Positions 1 through 10,328 of a stretch of 64,000 bases of DNA are shown here, one piece after another. This DNA comes from Bacillus sp. REN16 (GTDB lineage: Bacteria; Bacillota; Bacilli; Bacillales; Bacillaceae_L): positions 186,001 through 250,000 of the forward strand of contig NZ_JAJFZK010000004.1 in the NCBI RefSeq assembly GCF_020731355.1, written 5' to 3'. How positions within the stretch are numbered: the stretch's first letter is position 1; every line of letters starts with the position of its first letter. The notes under the pieces are model-generated. The model did not search any database and was not told where the DNA came from. It worked only from the letters and a program-made list of their open reading frames with translations. The position numbers were made by a program, and so were the translations under genes.

Positions 1-1061
1 TCTTAACTGCGGTATATGGAAGCAGACTTTTACTAGGGCTTTGGGTCAACAGCAAATATTTAAATAAGAAACCGAGCTGGTTTGGGGTCAAACAAAGTCA
101 GATTCGAGATCTAGCTGATGCCGATCCGGAAGGAAATTTCCCAACTCGCTTTGATCGTTTTGATTTTGCGAAGCATAAGAATAAATTCTTTATTGCATCC
201 GGACTTATGGTCTTAGTAGGAATCGTGGTATTACTAATTTTTAGACTTAATCTTGGGATTGATTTTGTTGCTGGTACCCGTATGGATGTACTTGCTGACC
301 ATCCAATTTCCAAAGCAGAACTTACAGAAGAACTTAGTAAGCTGAATTTAGAGGCTAAAGAAATTGTTATTTCTGGGGATAATGATGAAATTGGTGTTGC
401 TAGATTCGCTGATGAGCTATCAAAAGACGAAGTGAGCAAAGTGAAAAACCACTTCCAAGACCTTTATGGGGCAGACCCTAACGTAAGTACTGTTTCTCCG
501 ACTGTTGGAAAAGAATTGGCACGGAATGCATTTTACGCCAGTTTAATCGCGATGCTCGGTATTATCATCTATGTTGCATTCCGTTTTGAGTGGTTAATGG
601 GCTTAGCAGCGATTGTAGCACTTGTTCATGATGCGTTCTTTATGATTGTACTTTTTAGTGTTACACGCCTTGAGGTCGATGTTACATTTATCGCGGCTGT
701 TTTAACGATTATCGGTTATTCCATCAACGATACCATTGTAACCTTCGATAGAATACGTGAACTATTAAAGAAGAAAAAGCGTATTAAAACATATGAAGAT
801 CTTGCAAGCATTGTAAATAATGGATTAAGACAAACATTAGGTCGTTCCATTAATACTGCGATTACGGTAATTTTCACAAGTGTTGCATTACTACTCTTAG
901 GTGGACAAGCCATTACAAACTTCTCATTTGCCTTAACAATTGGTTTAGTAGCTGGTATGTATTCATCCATTTTCATTGCTGCACAGCTTTGGTTAGTATG
1001 GAAGTCTAAGCAAATCTCAAAGAAACAATCAGTAAAAGCTGAGACTGAGCCACAAGTGTAA
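1..1061 (+). CDS. secDF: Protein translocase subunit SecDF, C-terminal part (5' truncated by window edge)
   Basis: SecDF uses the proton gradient to help pull secreted proteins through SecYEG. The open frame runs from base 3 without an upstream start, so about 352 residues of the C-terminal (SecF-like) half are present. Visible are the SecF-type GIDFVAGT segment after the first membrane helix, a short periplasmic domain, and a block of hydrophobic helices containing VTFDRIRE. The fused SecD-SecF form is usual in Bacillus. The first bases encode the SecD end and the linker KPSWFGVKQ. A hairpin terminator follows six bases after the stop. Identification is firm; the start lies outside the window. 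Confidence 0.95.
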   Translation, partial: LTAVYGSRLLLGLWVNSKYLNKKPSWFGVKQSQIRDLADADPEGNFPTRFDRFDFAKHKNKFFIASGLMVLVGIVVLLIFRLNLGIDFVAGTRMDVLADHPISKAELTEELSKLNLEAKEIVISGDNDEIGVARFADELSKDEVSKVKNHFQDLYGADPNVSTVSPTVGKELARNAFYASLIAMLGIIIYVAFRFEWLMGLAAIVALVHDAFFMIVLFSVTRLEVDVTFIAAVLTIIGYSINDTIVTFDRIRELLKKKKRIKTYEDLASIVNNGLRQTLGRSINTAITVIFTSVALLLLGGQAITNFSFALTIGLVAGMYSSIFIAAQLWLVWKSKQISKKQSVKAETEPQV

Positions 1062-1066
1062 ACAGT

Positions 1067-1095
1067 AAAAAGTCGTGAGTTTTCACGGCTTTTTG
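1067..1095 (+). terminator. Rho-independent terminator of secDF
   Basis: Inverted repeat AAAAAGTCGTGA / TCACGGCTTTTT separated by four bases and ending in a T run, just after the secDF stop codon. Confidence 0.85.
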
Positions 1096-1143
1096 TTTTC
1101 TCATAGACTTGATGAGTTGTTCTGATTTTGGTTACACTAGAAA

Positions 1144-1336
1144 GCATAACTTTAATAAGCAGACAATTTCTGCTTATTAAAGTTATGCCTCCGGCGGATG
1201 CCACGATTTTTCAAGGGAAATTTTTCGATCTTAAGATCAAAGACTAAGAGCGCCACGTCCTGTGGCAACGTCTTTGTGACCCACATCGTGTGGGCCAAAA
1301 AAAATCGGGCGGCAAATACGCCATGGCGTATTTGAT
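1144..1336. repeat. Multi-hairpin dispersed repeat, family 1, copy A
   Basis: Fills most of the 311-base gap between secDF and the efflux gene. It opens with a perfect 20-bp inverted repeat (1144-1163 with 1169-1188, five-base loop). Then come the family core GCCTCCGGCGGATGCC, an AT-rich segment ending in a second hairpin, and the closing module AAATACGCCATGGCGTATTT. A middle part (CCACGTCCTGTGG) is shared with family 2, so this copy looks mosaic. No protein is credible here. Confidence 0.8.
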
Positions 1337-1372
1337 GTATTCTCAAACTTACATGGGGAGGATGAGGAGTTT

Positions 1373-2269
1373 TTGAAAGAGAATGATCGCTTTAAACAAG
1401 CGGAAAAAGCCATCATTATTGGTGTTGTGGGGAATATTATCTTAGCTATTATTAAATGGGTGGTTGGGGTTCAATCCAATAGCCGCGCTCTTATTGCTGA
1501 CGCTGTCCACTCAGCCTCAGATGTAGCTGGCTCAATCGCTGTTTACATCGGTGTGCGAGCAGCGAAAAGACCGCCTGATGAGGATCATCCATATGGTCAT
1601 GGGAAGGCCGAGTCAGTTTCCGCAATCATCGTTGCGGTGCTGCTGGCCCTTGTTGGGTTTGAAATCGGAAAAGCTTCAATTGGAGCATTCTTTAAGCCGA
1701 TTGATGTTCCGAAAACAACGGCGATATATGCTGTCGTTTTTTCAATCATTATTAAGGAAGTTATGTTTCGTTATAAATTTAATCTTGGGAAAAAGATAAA
1801 GAGTGACGCACTGATTATTAATGCGTATGATGATCGTTCCGATGTATTCGCCTCGATTGCAACCCTTGTGGGGATCGTAGGGGCTATAATTGGCGGTTAT
1901 TTAGGGCTAGATTGGCTTGTTTATGCCGATCCTGTTGCGGGTCTTGTGGTTGCTGTGCTGATTGTGAAAATGGCATGGGAATTTGGAATAGAAGCCATAC
2001 ATAATACATTGGATCATGTTTTACATGATGAAGATACAACAGAATTTAGAAAAATAGTGATGTCTGTTCCAGAAGTGAAAAAAATAACAGAGCTTCATGC
2101 GCGTGAGCATGGGCATTACGTGATCGTCGATTTAAAAATTTCAGTTGACCCCTACATGACGGTGGAAGATGGCCATAAAGTGGGTAAACAGGTAAAAGCA
2201 AAACTGATGGAATATGCACAAGTTCATAATGTCTTTATCCATATTAATCCATACTCAGACGATGAATAA
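1373..2269 (+). CDS. Cation diffusion facilitator family transporter
   Basis: A 298-residue CDF (cation efflux) protein, probably exporting Zn, Fe, Mn or Cd in exchange for protons; the metal cannot be told from sequence alone. Metal-site residues are visible in helix 2 (Asp43, His46, Asp50 in DAVHSASD) and in the cytoplasmic loop (DHPYGHGKAE, about 71-80). Six hydrophobic segments precede a cytosolic C-terminal domain from about residue 210. The start is a TTG at 1373 behind GGGGAGGATGAGGAG. It stands alone between secDF and recJ, with repeat copy A filling its upstream region. Confidence 0.9.
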   Translation: MKENDRFKQAEKAIIIGVVGNIILAIIKWVVGVQSNSRALIADAVHSASDVAGSIAVYIGVRAAKRPPDEDHPYGHGKAESVSAIIVAVLLALVGFEIGKASIGAFFKPIDVPKTTAIYAVVFSIIIKEVMFRYKFNLGKKIKSDALIINAYDDRSDVFASIATLVGIVGAIIGGYLGLDWLVYADPVAGLVVAVLIVKMAWEFGIEAIHNTLDHVLHDEDTTEFRKIVMSVPEVKKITELHAREHGHYVIVDLKISVDPYMTVEDGHKVGKQVKAKLMEYAQVHNVFIHINPYSDDE

Positions 2270-2294
2270 CGCAATTACTGAAAAATGTCAATCA

Positions 2295-2323
2295 TTGTAA
2301 CGCAGCTATTGCTCCGGTATAAT
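2295..2323 (+). promoter_or_regulatory. Sigma-A promoter of recJ
   Basis: TTGTAA (2295-2300), 17-base spacer, TATAAT (2318-2323), 23 bases before the recJ TTG start. Confidence 0.8.
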
Positions 2324-2346
2324 AGTGTGGTTAAGGGGTGAAGCTT

Positions 2347-4701
2347 TTGTTACAATCTAAAACTCGTTGGAAAGTAAATGAATACAACCAGATTAATACA
2401 AATCTACTAGTTAATGAACTGCAAGTTACACCTCTAGTAGCATTCCTGCTTGTGAATAGAGGGCTCACTACTATCGAATCCGCACGGGAATTTTTAGAAC
2501 CAGATAGCTTAGAGTTCCACGATCCTTATTTACTCGATCAAATGGATGTAGCGATTGAGAGAATTTTAAAGGCAATTGATAATAAGGAACGAATCTTAGT
2601 ATTTGGTGATTATGATGCCGATGGTGTTAGCAGTACGACTGTGATGATGACAGCCTTAAAAGAAAAAGGCGCAAATGTTGATTTTTATATACCAAATCGA
2701 TTCACTGAAGGCTATGGTCCAAATGAAACAGCATTTCGATGGGCGAAATCAGAAGGCTTTTCTTTAATTATAACCGTTGATACGGGAATTTCAGCACTTC
2801 GTGAAGCTGAGGTTGCAAAAGAAATAGGAATTGATTTAATTATTACGGACCACCATGAGGTTGGCCCTGAACTGCCTGTTGCAACTGCGATTATCCACCC
2901 TAAAAAACCGAATAGTCTGTATCCATTTAAAGAATTGGCTGGGGTTGGAGTCGCATTTAAAGTTGCTCATGCTTTACGTGGTGAAGTTCCCGACGATTTA
3001 TTAGATGTGGCAGTAATTGGAACAATTGCTGATTTGGTTCCTTTACATGGAGAAAACCGTCTTCTTGCTAAAAAGGGAATAAGAGCATTACAAAATACTA
3101 ACCGACCGGGATTAAAAGCATTATTGAAAAAAGCAAAAATTGATTCCAAGGAAATATCAGAGGAAACAGTTGGATTTGCGATTGGACCAAGGATTAATGC
3201 AGTTGGACGTCTGCAATCAGCTGACCCAGCAGTCGATTTATTAATGACAAATGATCCAGAAGAAGCCACATATATTGCTGATGAAATTGATGAGATGAAT
3301 AAGGAAAGACAGCAATTAGTTAATCAAATGACACAGGAAGCAATTAAAGAGGTAGAGGAAAACTATCCACCTACTTCTAATTCTGTCCTAGTCATTGCAA
3401 AAGAAGGCTGGAACTCTGGTGTTATTGGAATTGTTGCTTCCAGATTGGTTGATCGTTTCTATCGCCCTACGATTGTTTTAAGCATTGATTCAGAAAAAGG
3501 GTTGGCAAAAGGTTCTGCAAGAAGCATTCAAGGCTTTAACCTATATGAAAGCCTATCGACATGCCGCGATATTTTGCCTCATTTTGGCGGACATCCAATG
3601 GCTGCTGGAATGACTCTTAAAGTAGACGATGTTAACGATCTTAGAAATCGTCTGAATGTGATTGCAAATGAAGTATTAACTTCTGAAGACTTTCAACCAA
3701 TTACAGCCGTCGATGCAATTTGCGGTATTCAAGATATTTCAATTGAATCAATTTTAGAAATGAACAAATTAGCACCATTTGGAATGGGAAATCCGAAACC
3801 AATCGTTCAGATTAATGATGTTAGTGTCAATACAATCCGAAGAATTGGCGCAAACCAAAGTCATTTAAAAATTGTTCTCCAGGATGATCCAAACACTCTA
3901 GATGGGGTTGGTTTTGGGTTAGGACATACTTGTGAAGGAATTTCCCCGTTATCAAAGGTTTCAGTGATTGGGGAATTATCTATTAATGAATGGAATAACA
4001 GCCGAAAACCACAAATTATGCTTCAGGACATAGCGGTTAATGAATGGCAATTATTTGATATTCGTGGTATGCGCGATTTTGCTTCTTATTTAGAAAAAAT
4101 AAGGGATGATAAGCTTCAATTAATTGCATTTTCGCAAACCACAATTGAAAAGCTTCGGTTAACTAATCACAGAAGTACCGTTGTATTATCAATTGAAGAA
4201 GCAATTAAGCTTCAATTGGAATCAAAGCATGTTGTTCTTCTTGATTTACCAGATGAAGCTGAATGGATTAAAGCATTATTTGGTACAAGTTTCCCAACTC
4301 GTATTTATACTTTATTCTTCCATGAGCAGAATCATTTTTTCAGTACGATCCCGACAAGAGAGCATTTTAAATGGTTTTATGCATTTCTGGCAAAAAAAGG
4401 TCCATTTGATATGAATCGCTATGCCCATGACTTAGCAAAATATAGAGGATGGTCAAGGGAAACAGTTGATTTTATGTCACAGGTGTTTTTTGAATTAGAT
4501 TTTGTTAAAATAGACAAGGGATTTATTACCTTATCAAATCAAGCTAAAAAAAGGGATTTGACTGAATCAAGAACCTATCAATTGAAAGCTAGCAGAATTG
4601 AATTGGAAAAGCAATTATTGTATTCATCATATCAACAATTAAAGTATTGGTTTGATTCACTAAATAAAGGTTCGCATTTGCTTGAGGAGGCACTAAGTTA
4701 A
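2347..4701 (+). CDS. recJ: Single-stranded-DNA exonuclease RecJ
   Basis: RecJ degrades single-stranded DNA 5' to 3' in recombination, mismatch and base-excision repair. The 784-residue protein shows the DHH phosphoesterase motifs [11 protein letters not shown] and ITDHHE in the N-terminal third, and GGHPMAAG of the DHHA1 domain near 415. An OB-fold region follows, then the extra C-terminal domain typical of Bacillus RecJ. I chose the TTG at 2347, nine bases after AAGGGGTG, over the GTG at 2338 that lies inside that ribosome binding site. Its stop overlaps the apt start by one base, so the two are probably translationally coupled. Confidence 0.95.
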   Translation: MLQSKTRWKVNEYNQINTNLLVNELQVTPLVAFLLVNRGLTTIESAREFLEPDSLEFHDPYLLDQMDVAIERILKAIDNKERILVFGDYDADGVSSTTVMMTALKEKGANVDFYIPNRFTEGYGPNETAFRWAKSEGFSLIITVDTGISALREAEVAKEIGIDLIITDHHEVGPELPVATAIIHPKKPNSLYPFKELAGVGVAFKVAHALRGEVPDDLLDVAVIGTIADLVPLHGENRLLAKKGIRALQNTNRPGLKALLKKAKIDSKEISEETVGFAIGPRINAVGRLQSADPAVDLLMTNDPEEATYIADEIDEMNKERQQLVNQMTQEAIKEVEENYPPTSNSVLVIAKEGWNSGVIGIVASRLVDRFYRPTIVLSIDSEKGLAKGSARSIQGFNLYESLSTCRDILPHFGGHPMAAGMTLKVDDVNDLRNRLNVIANEVLTSEDFQPITAVDAICGIQDISIESILEMNKLAPFGMGNPKPIVQINDVSVNTIRRIGANQSHLKIVLQDDPNTLDGVGFGLGHTCEGISPLSKVSVIGELSINEWNNSRKPQIMLQDIAVNEWQLFDIRGMRDFASYLEKIRDDKLQLIAFSQTTIEKLRLTNHRSTVVLSIEEAIKLQLESKHVVLLDLPDEAEWIKALFGTSFPTRIYTLFFHEQNHFFSTIPTREHFKWFYAFLAKKGPFDMNRYAHDLAKYRGWSRETVDFMSQVFFELDFVKIDKGFITLSNQAKKRDLTESRTYQLKASRIELEKQLLYSSYQQLKYWFDSLNKGSHLLEEALS

Positions 4702-5213
4702 TGGATTTAAAAAAGTTTATTGAAATTGTTGACGACTATCCAAAGCCTGGAATTAAATTTAAGGATATTACTCCTTTAATGAATGACGGTGAAGCGTATA
4801 AATACGCTACAGACCAAATTGTGAAGTATGCAAGGGAAAAAGAAATTGACCTTGTCGTTGGACCAGAGGCCCGTGGCTTCATTATTGGCTGTCCAGTAGC
4901 ATACTCACATGGAGTGGGCTTTGCTCCCGTTCGTAAGGAAGGTAAGCTTCCAAGGGATGTCATTAAAGCAGATTATGGTAAAGAGTACGGAAAAGATGTT
5001 CTAACCATTCATAAAGATGCAATTAAACCAGGTCAACGTGTCTTAATTACAGACGATTTATTAGCAACTGGTGGAACAATTGAAGCAACCATTGAACTTG
5101 TTGAACGGCTTGGCGGTGTTGTAGCGGGGATTGCATTCCTCATTGAACTCACTTACCTGGATGGTCGGGATAAATTAGATGGCTATGATGTTTTAACACT
5201 TATGCAGTTTTAA
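4701..5213 (+). CDS. apt: Adenine phosphoribosyltransferase
   Basis: Apt converts adenine and PRPP to AMP in the cytoplasm (purine salvage). At 170 residues it has the normal family length. The PRPP-binding loop [13 protein letters not shown] is near residues 114-126, and the family segment VGPEARGFI is near 53. The ATG overlaps the recJ stop codon by one base, with GAGG in the recJ end as ribosome binding site. A strong terminator follows, so recJ-apt ends as a unit here and relA has its own leader. Confidence 0.97.
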   Translation: MDLKKFIEIVDDYPKPGIKFKDITPLMNDGEAYKYATDQIVKYAREKEIDLVVGPEARGFIIGCPVAYSHGVGFAPVRKEGKLPRDVIKADYGKEYGKDVLTIHKDAIKPGQRVLITDDLLATGGTIEATIELVERLGGVVAGIAFLIELTYLDGRDKLDGYDVLTLMQF

Positions 5214-5222
5214 ATTCCCTAT

Positions 5223-5252
5223 AAAAAAGCGCTCAATTGGAGTGCTTTTTTT
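5223..5252 (+). terminator. Terminator of recJ-apt
   Basis: AAAAAAGCGCTC / GGAGTGCTTTTTT hairpin with AATT loop and T run, ten bases after the apt stop. Confidence 0.85.
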
Positions 5253-5376
5253 AGTAGATTGGATATTTTTTCTTTTTAAAACGAATTTCTCAGCCTTTTA
5301 GGCAATATTTCTGTCATTTCCCTTTACTTCTTTCGAGATTTTCAAGATAATAGAAACAATATAATCATTTTAAACA

Positions 5377-5408
5377 AAAGATTCAAAGAACTTATTCTTT
5401 GAATCTTT
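5377..5408 (+). promoter_or_regulatory. Perfect hairpin in the relA leader
   Basis: A 14-bp perfect inverted repeat (5377-5390 with 5395-5408) with loop CTTA ends in CTTTAATTT, just upstream of the relA ribosome binding site (5417-5425). It could be a weak terminator or attenuator, or a 5' stabilising hairpin. A TATAAT at 5360-5365 lies just upstream, but I found no convincing -35 box for it. Confidence 0.5.
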
Positions 5409-5433
5409 AATTTCTAAAAAGGTGATAAAATCT

Positions 5434-7623
5434 ATGGCAAACGAGAGTGTCTTAACTCCTGAGCAAGTGATTGAAAAGGCAAAAGAATATTTGCGTGATA
5501 ACGATGTCGAGTTTATTGAACGTGCATATAAATTTGCGGAAGAAGCCCATAGGGAGCAGTTTCGTAAATCGGGTGAACCATATATCATCCATCCAGTACA
5601 AGTAGCGGGTATTTTGGTGGATCTTGAAATGGATCCTTCAACGATTGCAGGCGGTTTTTTACACGATGTAGTAGAGGACACTGATATCACTCTTCAAGAA
5701 ATAAGTGACGTGTTTACCCCCGAGGTCGCCATGCTTGTAGATGGAGTTACTAAACTTGGGAAAATTAAATACAAATCCCAAGAAGAACAGCAGGCAGAAA
5801 ATCATCGAAAAATGTTTGTAGCAATGGCCCAGGACATACGTGTGATATTAATTAAGCTAGCCGACCGTTTGCACAACATGCGTACTCTTAAGCATCTCCC
5901 ACAAGAAAAACAGCGTAGGATTTCCAATGAGACACTAGAAATTTTTGCTCCATTGGCACACCGGCTAGGTATCTCAAAAATAAAATGGGAGCTTGAAGAT
6001 ACTGCCTTACGCTATTTAAATCCACAGCAGTATTACCGTATTGTTAACCTAATGAAAAAGAAGCGTGCGGAACGTGAGGAGTATCTTGAGGAAGTCATTA
6101 AGGAAGTTAAGAACCATGTGGACGAGGTTTCAATCAAAGCGGATATTTCGGGACGGCCAAAGCATATTTACAGTATATATCGTAAAATGGTCCTGCAAAA
6201 TAAGCAATTTAATGAAATCTATGACCTTCTTGCAGTTCGTATTGTTGTAAATAGCATAAAGGACTGTTATGCGGTTCTAGGAATCATCCATACATGCTGG
6301 AAGCCAATGCCTGGACGATTTAAAGACTATATTGCTATGCCGAAGCCGAATATGTATCAGTCTCTTCATACAACTGTGATTGGTCCGAAGGGAGATCCGC
6401 TTGAGGTTCAAATACGAACCGTAGAGATGCACCAGATTGCGGAATTTGGGATTGCAGCCCACTGGGCGTATAAAGAGGGCAAACAAATTAATCAACAATC
6501 CTCTTTTGAAGAGAAATTAACATGGTTCCGTGAAATTTTAGAGTGGCAAAATGATGCTTCTAATGCGGAAGAATTCATGGAATCCCTAAAAATCGATTTA
6601 TTTTCCGATATGGTCTTCGTTTTCACGCCAAAAGGGGATGTTATGGAGCTGCCATTTGGCTCTGTTCCAATTGACTTTGCTTACCGTATTCACTCTGAAA
6701 TAGGGAACAAAACAATCGGTGCAAAAGTAAATGGGAAAATGGTGACCCTGGATTATAAACTAAAAACAGGAGATATTATCGAGATCTTAACATCGAAGCA
6801 TTCTTATGGTCCAAGTCAGGACTGGATTAAGCTCGCCCAAACATCACAGGCAAAGAACAAAATTCGCCAATTTTTCAAGAAACAACGCCGTGAAGAAAAT
6901 ATTGAAAAAGGGAAAGAGCTTGTTGAAAAAGAGATCCGCAATCTTGAGTTTGAAGTAAAGGATATTTTAACATCTGAAAATATAAAAAGAGTTGCCGAGA
7001 AATTCAATTTTTCCAATGAAGAAGATATGTATGCAGCAATAGGATATAACGGGATCACCGCAGCCCAAATTGCAAACCGTTTAACGGACAAACTGAGAAA
7101 GCAACGAGACCTGGAGCAGGTTGCTGAATCGGTATCAGAGGTAAAGCAAGTATCGAATCGCTCAAAAAGACGAGATTCAGGTGTTCAGGTTCAAGGAATT
7201 GACAATCTATTGATTCGTCTATCGAAATGTTGTAACCCGGTACCTGGAGATGAAATTGTTGGTTTCATCACAAAAGGTAGAGGTGTTTCTGTTCATCGGG
7301 CTGATTGCCAAAATGTTCATACTCAGGACGCCCAACAGCGATTAATTGAGGTTGAATGGGAAAGTAATTTAAATGATCGAAAAGAGTTTAATGTTGAAAT
7401 CGAAATTAGCGGCTTTGATCGCCGAGGCTTATTAAATGAAGTTCTCCAAGCGGTAAATGAGACTAAGACAAACATTTCAGCTGTTTCTGGAAGGTCTGAC
7501 CGAAATAAAATGGCAACCATTAATATGGCAATCTCAATTCAAAATGTGAGTCATCTTCATAAAGTGGTCGAACGGATTAAACAAATTCGGGATATTTATT
7601 CCGTTCGCCGTGTAATGAGTTAA
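5434..7623 (+). CDS. relA: Bifunctional (p)ppGpp synthetase/hydrolase
   Basis: Long RSH protein (729 residues) that makes and degrades the stringent-response alarmone. In order: HD hydrolase domain ([24 protein letters not shown], roughly 45-200), synthetase domain ([26 protein letters not shown], roughly 235-340), TGS domain (about 390-450), a helical part, a Cys-rich segment [12 protein letters not shown], and a C-terminal ACT domain. The hydrolase motifs are intact, so this is a Rel-type bifunctional enzyme. The start is ATG 5434 behind AAAGGTGAT. dtd follows after 15 bases. Confidence 0.96.
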   Translation: MANESVLTPEQVIEKAKEYLRDNDVEFIERAYKFAEEAHREQFRKSGEPYIIHPVQVAGILVDLEMDPSTIAGGFLHDVVEDTDITLQEISDVFTPEVAMLVDGVTKLGKIKYKSQEEQQAENHRKMFVAMAQDIRVILIKLADRLHNMRTLKHLPQEKQRRISNETLEIFAPLAHRLGISKIKWELEDTALRYLNPQQYYRIVNLMKKKRAEREEYLEEVIKEVKNHVDEVSIKADISGRPKHIYSIYRKMVLQNKQFNEIYDLLAVRIVVNSIKDCYAVLGIIHTCWKPMPGRFKDYIAMPKPNMYQSLHTTVIGPKGDPLEVQIRTVEMHQIAEFGIAAHWAYKEGKQINQQSSFEEKLTWFREILEWQNDASNAEEFMESLKIDLFSDMVFVFTPKGDVMELPFGSVPIDFAYRIHSEIGNKTIGAKVNGKMVTLDYKLKTGDIIEILTSKHSYGPSQDWIKLAQTSQAKNKIRQFFKKQRREENIEKGKELVEKEIRNLEFEVKDILTSENIKRVAEKFNFSNEEDMYAAIGYNGITAAQIANRLTDKLRKQRDLEQVAESVSEVKQVSNRSKRRDSGVQVQGIDNLLIRLSKCCNPVPGDEIVGFITKGRGVSVHRADCQNVHTQDAQQRLIEVEWESNLNDRKEFNVEIEISGFDRRGLLNEVLQAVNETKTNISAVSGRSDRNKMATINMAISIQNVSHLHKVVERIKQIRDIYSVRRVMS

Positions 7624-7638
7624 GAAGGAGAATTTGTG

Positions 7639-8079
7639 ATGAAGGTTGTTGTACAACGAGCACGCGATGCAAGGGTAATGGTTGATAATGAAGTAGTAGG
7701 TTCCATCAACAATGGGTTGATGCTATTGGTCGGCATCACACATACAGACACTTTAGATGATATCAAATATGTTGCAGACAAAATTGTGAACCTTCGCATC
7801 TTTGAGGACGATGAAGGAAAAATGAATCGGTCACTGCTTGATGTAAATGGGGATATCCTTTCCGTATCACAATTCACATTGTACGGGGATTGCCGGAAAG
7901 GAAGACGTCCAAACTTTATGGATGCCGCAAAACCTGAATACGCGGAAAAGATGTATGAATTTTTTAATGCAGAAATCCGTGAAAAAGGTGTAATCGTCGA
8001 AACGGGTACATTCGGGGCAATGATGGATGTCCAATTTACAAATGTAGGACCTGTTACATTAATATTTGAGAGTAAATAA
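7639..8079 (+). CDS. dtd: D-aminoacyl-tRNA deacylase
   Basis: Dtd removes D-amino acids wrongly attached to tRNA. At 146 residues it is family length. The signature SQFTLYGD (near 80) and [10 protein letters not shown] (near 92) are present, as is the C-terminal NVGPVT motif. The ATG at 7639 sits eight bases after AAGAAGGAG; the GTG one codon upstream is less well placed. It is probably cotranscribed with relA. Confidence 0.95.
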   Translation: MKVVVQRARDARVMVDNEVVGSINNGLMLLVGITHTDTLDDIKYVADKIVNLRIFEDDEGKMNRSLLDVNGDILSVSQFTLYGDCRKGRRPNFMDAAKPEYAEKMYEFFNAEIREKGVIVETGTFGAMMDVQFTNVGPVTLIFESK

Positions 8080-8080
8080 G

Positions 8081-8108
8081 AAAAGCTTAAGGCGCCTTGA
8101 ACTAGACA
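8081..8108. repeat. Short deletion derivative of dispersed repeat family 2
   Basis: AAAAGCTTAAGGCGCCTTGA followed by ACTAGACA joins the two outer ends of family 2 (compare 19638-19822) without the middle. It lies between the dtd stop and the shared terminator. Confidence 0.55.
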
Positions 8109-8114
8109 ATAACA

Positions 8115-8147
8115 AATGCCTCAAAAGCAAATTGCTTTTGAGGCATT
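8115..8147. terminator. Bidirectional terminator between dtd and the amidase
   Basis: Near-perfect hairpin around AAATGCCTCAAAAGCAA and its complement, with A and T runs on either side. It serves both converging genes. Confidence 0.85.
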
Positions 8148-8161
8148 TTTCTGTGAAAAAA

Positions 8162-9943
8162 TTATTTTCCTTTGAAATATTGAGCAAGTCCATAATAAAT
8201 CCCATTTGAAACATTTTCTTGGAAGTTATTTGTATTTACCGTATATTCTTCAGTCGGATTACTAATAAAACCTAATTCCAATAAGACTGATGGGTTTCGA
8301 TTTTCTCTTAATACTTGATAGTTTCCTTGACGATGTTGTCTATCTTTGAAACCAGTGTTTTTAACAAGCTCCGATTGGATGTTTGAAGCGAGCCCAACAT
8401 CGATATTTTTATAATAATAGGATGTTACTCCACGTACATTACGATCAAAAATACTATCATAATGGATGCTTATAAAAGCATCTGCGTTTCGATAATGAGA
8501 GATACTAACCCTTGAACGTAAGCTAATATAATTATCACTATTACGTGTCATGACGACATTTGCACCAGACGCATTAAGTTTATCTACGACCATTCTTGCT
8601 GTGCGTAAATTTAGATTTTTCTCGTAAGAACCACTTACTCCAATTGCGCCACTATCATTACCACCATGACCTGGGTCAATAACGATTGTTTTCCCTTTTA
8701 AATATTGATTCACACCAGGGCGTTCAACAATGTTTTGCGCTCCATTAACAGAAACAAGCCAACCTGCAACATATCCGCTTTTATTTCCAGGAAGGTTGAT
8801 TTTATACCAGTCCCCTTCTTTAGCAGCCATTGCAAAAGAATCGCCTTCATTTGCCCGAGCAACAACTGAATGTGAGGTGGATGATCCTGAACGAATATTA
8901 GTGCCATTGTAAAGAATTTTTACAGTGGTTTGACCTGAGCTTGGTGCTTCAGTTGATGTATCAAGCTGAATATCCAAATACCAGCTGGCGACCCAGCCTC
9001 TAGCTCCATTTGATAATGCAATACGACTCCAATTGTTTACTTCCTCTTCAATTGTTACCTTATTTCCTTGTTTTAGGCTTCCAACAATTTTACCCGAAAG
9101 TGAACCACTGTCTCGAACATTTAAGCTAGATGCAGTTACAATACCAATTTTCCCTAAGTTTGTTGGGCTTTGTGGTGGTGTAGCAGGCCGAGATGGTTTT
9201 TCCTCTGTTGAAGAAATACCCGCAACGAAATCTCTATGTATCCAAGCAGAACTATTACCAAATACAATTTCTAACCAGTTTTCTCTTTCATTTGTAATCG
9301 TAACATTTGCATTTTGCTTTAGCTTACCTACGATTCTACCTTGTAAATTAGGTTGATCCCGCACATTTAAGATGGAAGCAGTTATCGTCCCAGTTTTTTT
9401 AGATGAACCAGAATTTGAACTTGGGTTCGAATTCGTTGAACCTGATGTCTGCTTTGCCATGATAAATTGTGAGGCAACCCAACCAATATGTCCATTTAAA
9501 GAGATTTTAGTCCAATTCTCATTAGCTTCAATATACCCGGCTTCGTTTCCTTTATTTAAGGAGCCGATTACTTGGAAGCTTGTTCCTGGGCCACTTCGAA
9601 ATCTAAGCCCATCTACGGTCGATACAACTGTTGATGAAGAAGTGGTTGGTGTCTGAGTGGAGTGGTTTTCTTTGATGAGCCACGAAGCAACCCAGCCTGT
9701 TTTTCCTGAAGAAAGTTGCAGCTTAACCCATTCATTCTTCCTTTCAATGATTGTAAATTTTTCTCCTTGTTTGACTTGTGCTGCTCTTCCGTAGGAGAGT
9801 CCAGGACCTTCTCTTACGTTTAAGACAGGAGTATTAATTTCCGCGATTGTTTGTGCATTTGCCAGCTTTCCAGGATTTGTGGTAACTGAAAAAACAATTG
9901 CGAGCAGGAACGCAAGTCCCAATTTTAAAATCTTGTGTAACAC
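8162..9943 (-). CDS. Secreted N-acetylmuramoyl-L-alanine amidase with five SH3b repeats
   Basis: Cell-wall hydrolase equivalent in position to B. subtilis YrvJ. From the GTG at 9943 (ribosome binding site CAAGGAGGC) the 593-residue protein has a signal peptide ending near Ala-Asn-Ala, then five bacterial SH3 repeats (each with an NVR or RSGPG-type motif). The C-terminal Amidase_3 domain has zinc-site segments DPGHGG, SYEKN, SIHYDS and LLELGF. The SH3b repeats should hold it on peptidoglycan. An open frame extends further upstream, but it lacks a ribosome binding site and would bury the signal peptide and overlap the small gene on the other strand. Linkers are rich in Ser, Thr and Pro. Confidence 0.9.
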   Translation of the reverse strand: MLHKILKLGLAFLLAIVFSVTTNPGKLANAQTIAEINTPVLNVREGPGLSYGRAAQVKQGEKFTIIERKNEWVKLQLSSGKTGWVASWLIKENHSTQTPTTSSSTVVSTVDGLRFRSGPGTSFQVIGSLNKGNEAGYIEANENWTKISLNGHIGWVASQFIMAKQTSGSTNSNPSSNSGSSKKTGTITASILNVRDQPNLQGRIVGKLKQNANVTITNERENWLEIVFGNSSAWIHRDFVAGISSTEEKPSRPATPPQSPTNLGKIGIVTASSLNVRDSGSLSGKIVGSLKQGNKVTIEEEVNNWSRIALSNGARGWVASWYLDIQLDTSTEAPSSGQTTVKILYNGTNIRSGSSTSHSVVARANEGDSFAMAAKEGDWYKINLPGNKSGYVAGWLVSVNGAQNIVERPGVNQYLKGKTIVIDPGHGGNDSGAIGVSGSYEKNLNLRTARMVVDKLNASGANVVMTRNSDNYISLRSRVSISHYRNADAFISIHYDSIFDRNVRGVTSYYYKNIDVGLASNIQSELVKNTGFKDRQHRQGNYQVLRENRNPSVLLELGFISNPTEEYTVNTNNFQENVSNGIYYGLAQYFKGK

Positions 9944-10075
9944 TTTAAAGCCTCCTTGAGTAAAAAAACATAGCTTTATAACAATTCGCCATAAATAAAA
10001 ATATTCCTGTTTTTTAAGAAAGAAAATCTCAAAAAAAGGGAAACATAAGTCTAACATGAAAAAGGGGCGAATAGG

Positions 10076-10252
10076 ATGAGATTTAGCGAAAAAAGTAATA
10101 ATGTGCAAAATACTGGCGGAAATGTATTTGGAGTGGATTTTCACGATTTTATTCAAAAAGAGCAGTCATCTTCGTATGTTGAATTAGCGAGTGAATTTGG
10201 TGTTTCTGTGAAAGACGTAAGAAATTTAAAAAGGCAATTACATCGGTCCTGA
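10076..10252 (+). CDS. yrzK: Small conserved protein, YrzK position
   Basis: A 58-residue ORF starting at ATG 10076 behind AAGGGGCG. The C-terminal half (ELASEFGVSVKDVRNLKRQL) reads like a helix-turn-helix of the sigma-factor/recoder type, and no membrane segment is seen. Its place between the amidase and hisS matches B. subtilis yrzK, from which the symbol is borrowed by position. Function is not known to me. Confidence 0.65.
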   Translation: MRFSEKSNNVQNTGGNVFGVDFHDFIQKEQSSSYVELASEFGVSVKDVRNLKRQLHRS

Positions 10253-10293
10253 CAAAAGTTTTAGTTGAAAAACAAAAAAATTTCGTCTTAAAC

Positions 10294-10322
10294 TTGACAT
10301 GAACTGAGTTCATACGTATGAT
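10294..10322 (+). promoter_or_regulatory. Promoter of hisS-aspS with palindrome in the spacer
   Basis: TTGACA (10294-10299), 17-base spacer, TATGAT (10317-10322). The spacer carries ATGAACTGAGTTCAT (10299-10313), a perfect 6-3-6 inverted repeat placed like an operator. Confidence 0.75.
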
Positions 10323-10328
10323 TATATA

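Noticed and set aside
716-1204. 162-codon minus-strand frame over the secDF end and repeat A
   Set aside because: It is antisense to the conserved SecF helices and runs through a terminator and repeat.
9944-10156. 71-residue N-terminal extension of the amidase
   Set aside because: It has no ribosome binding site, would place the signal peptide inside the protein, and overlaps the small gene at 10076 on the other strand. GTG 9943 has a good site and exposes the signal peptide.
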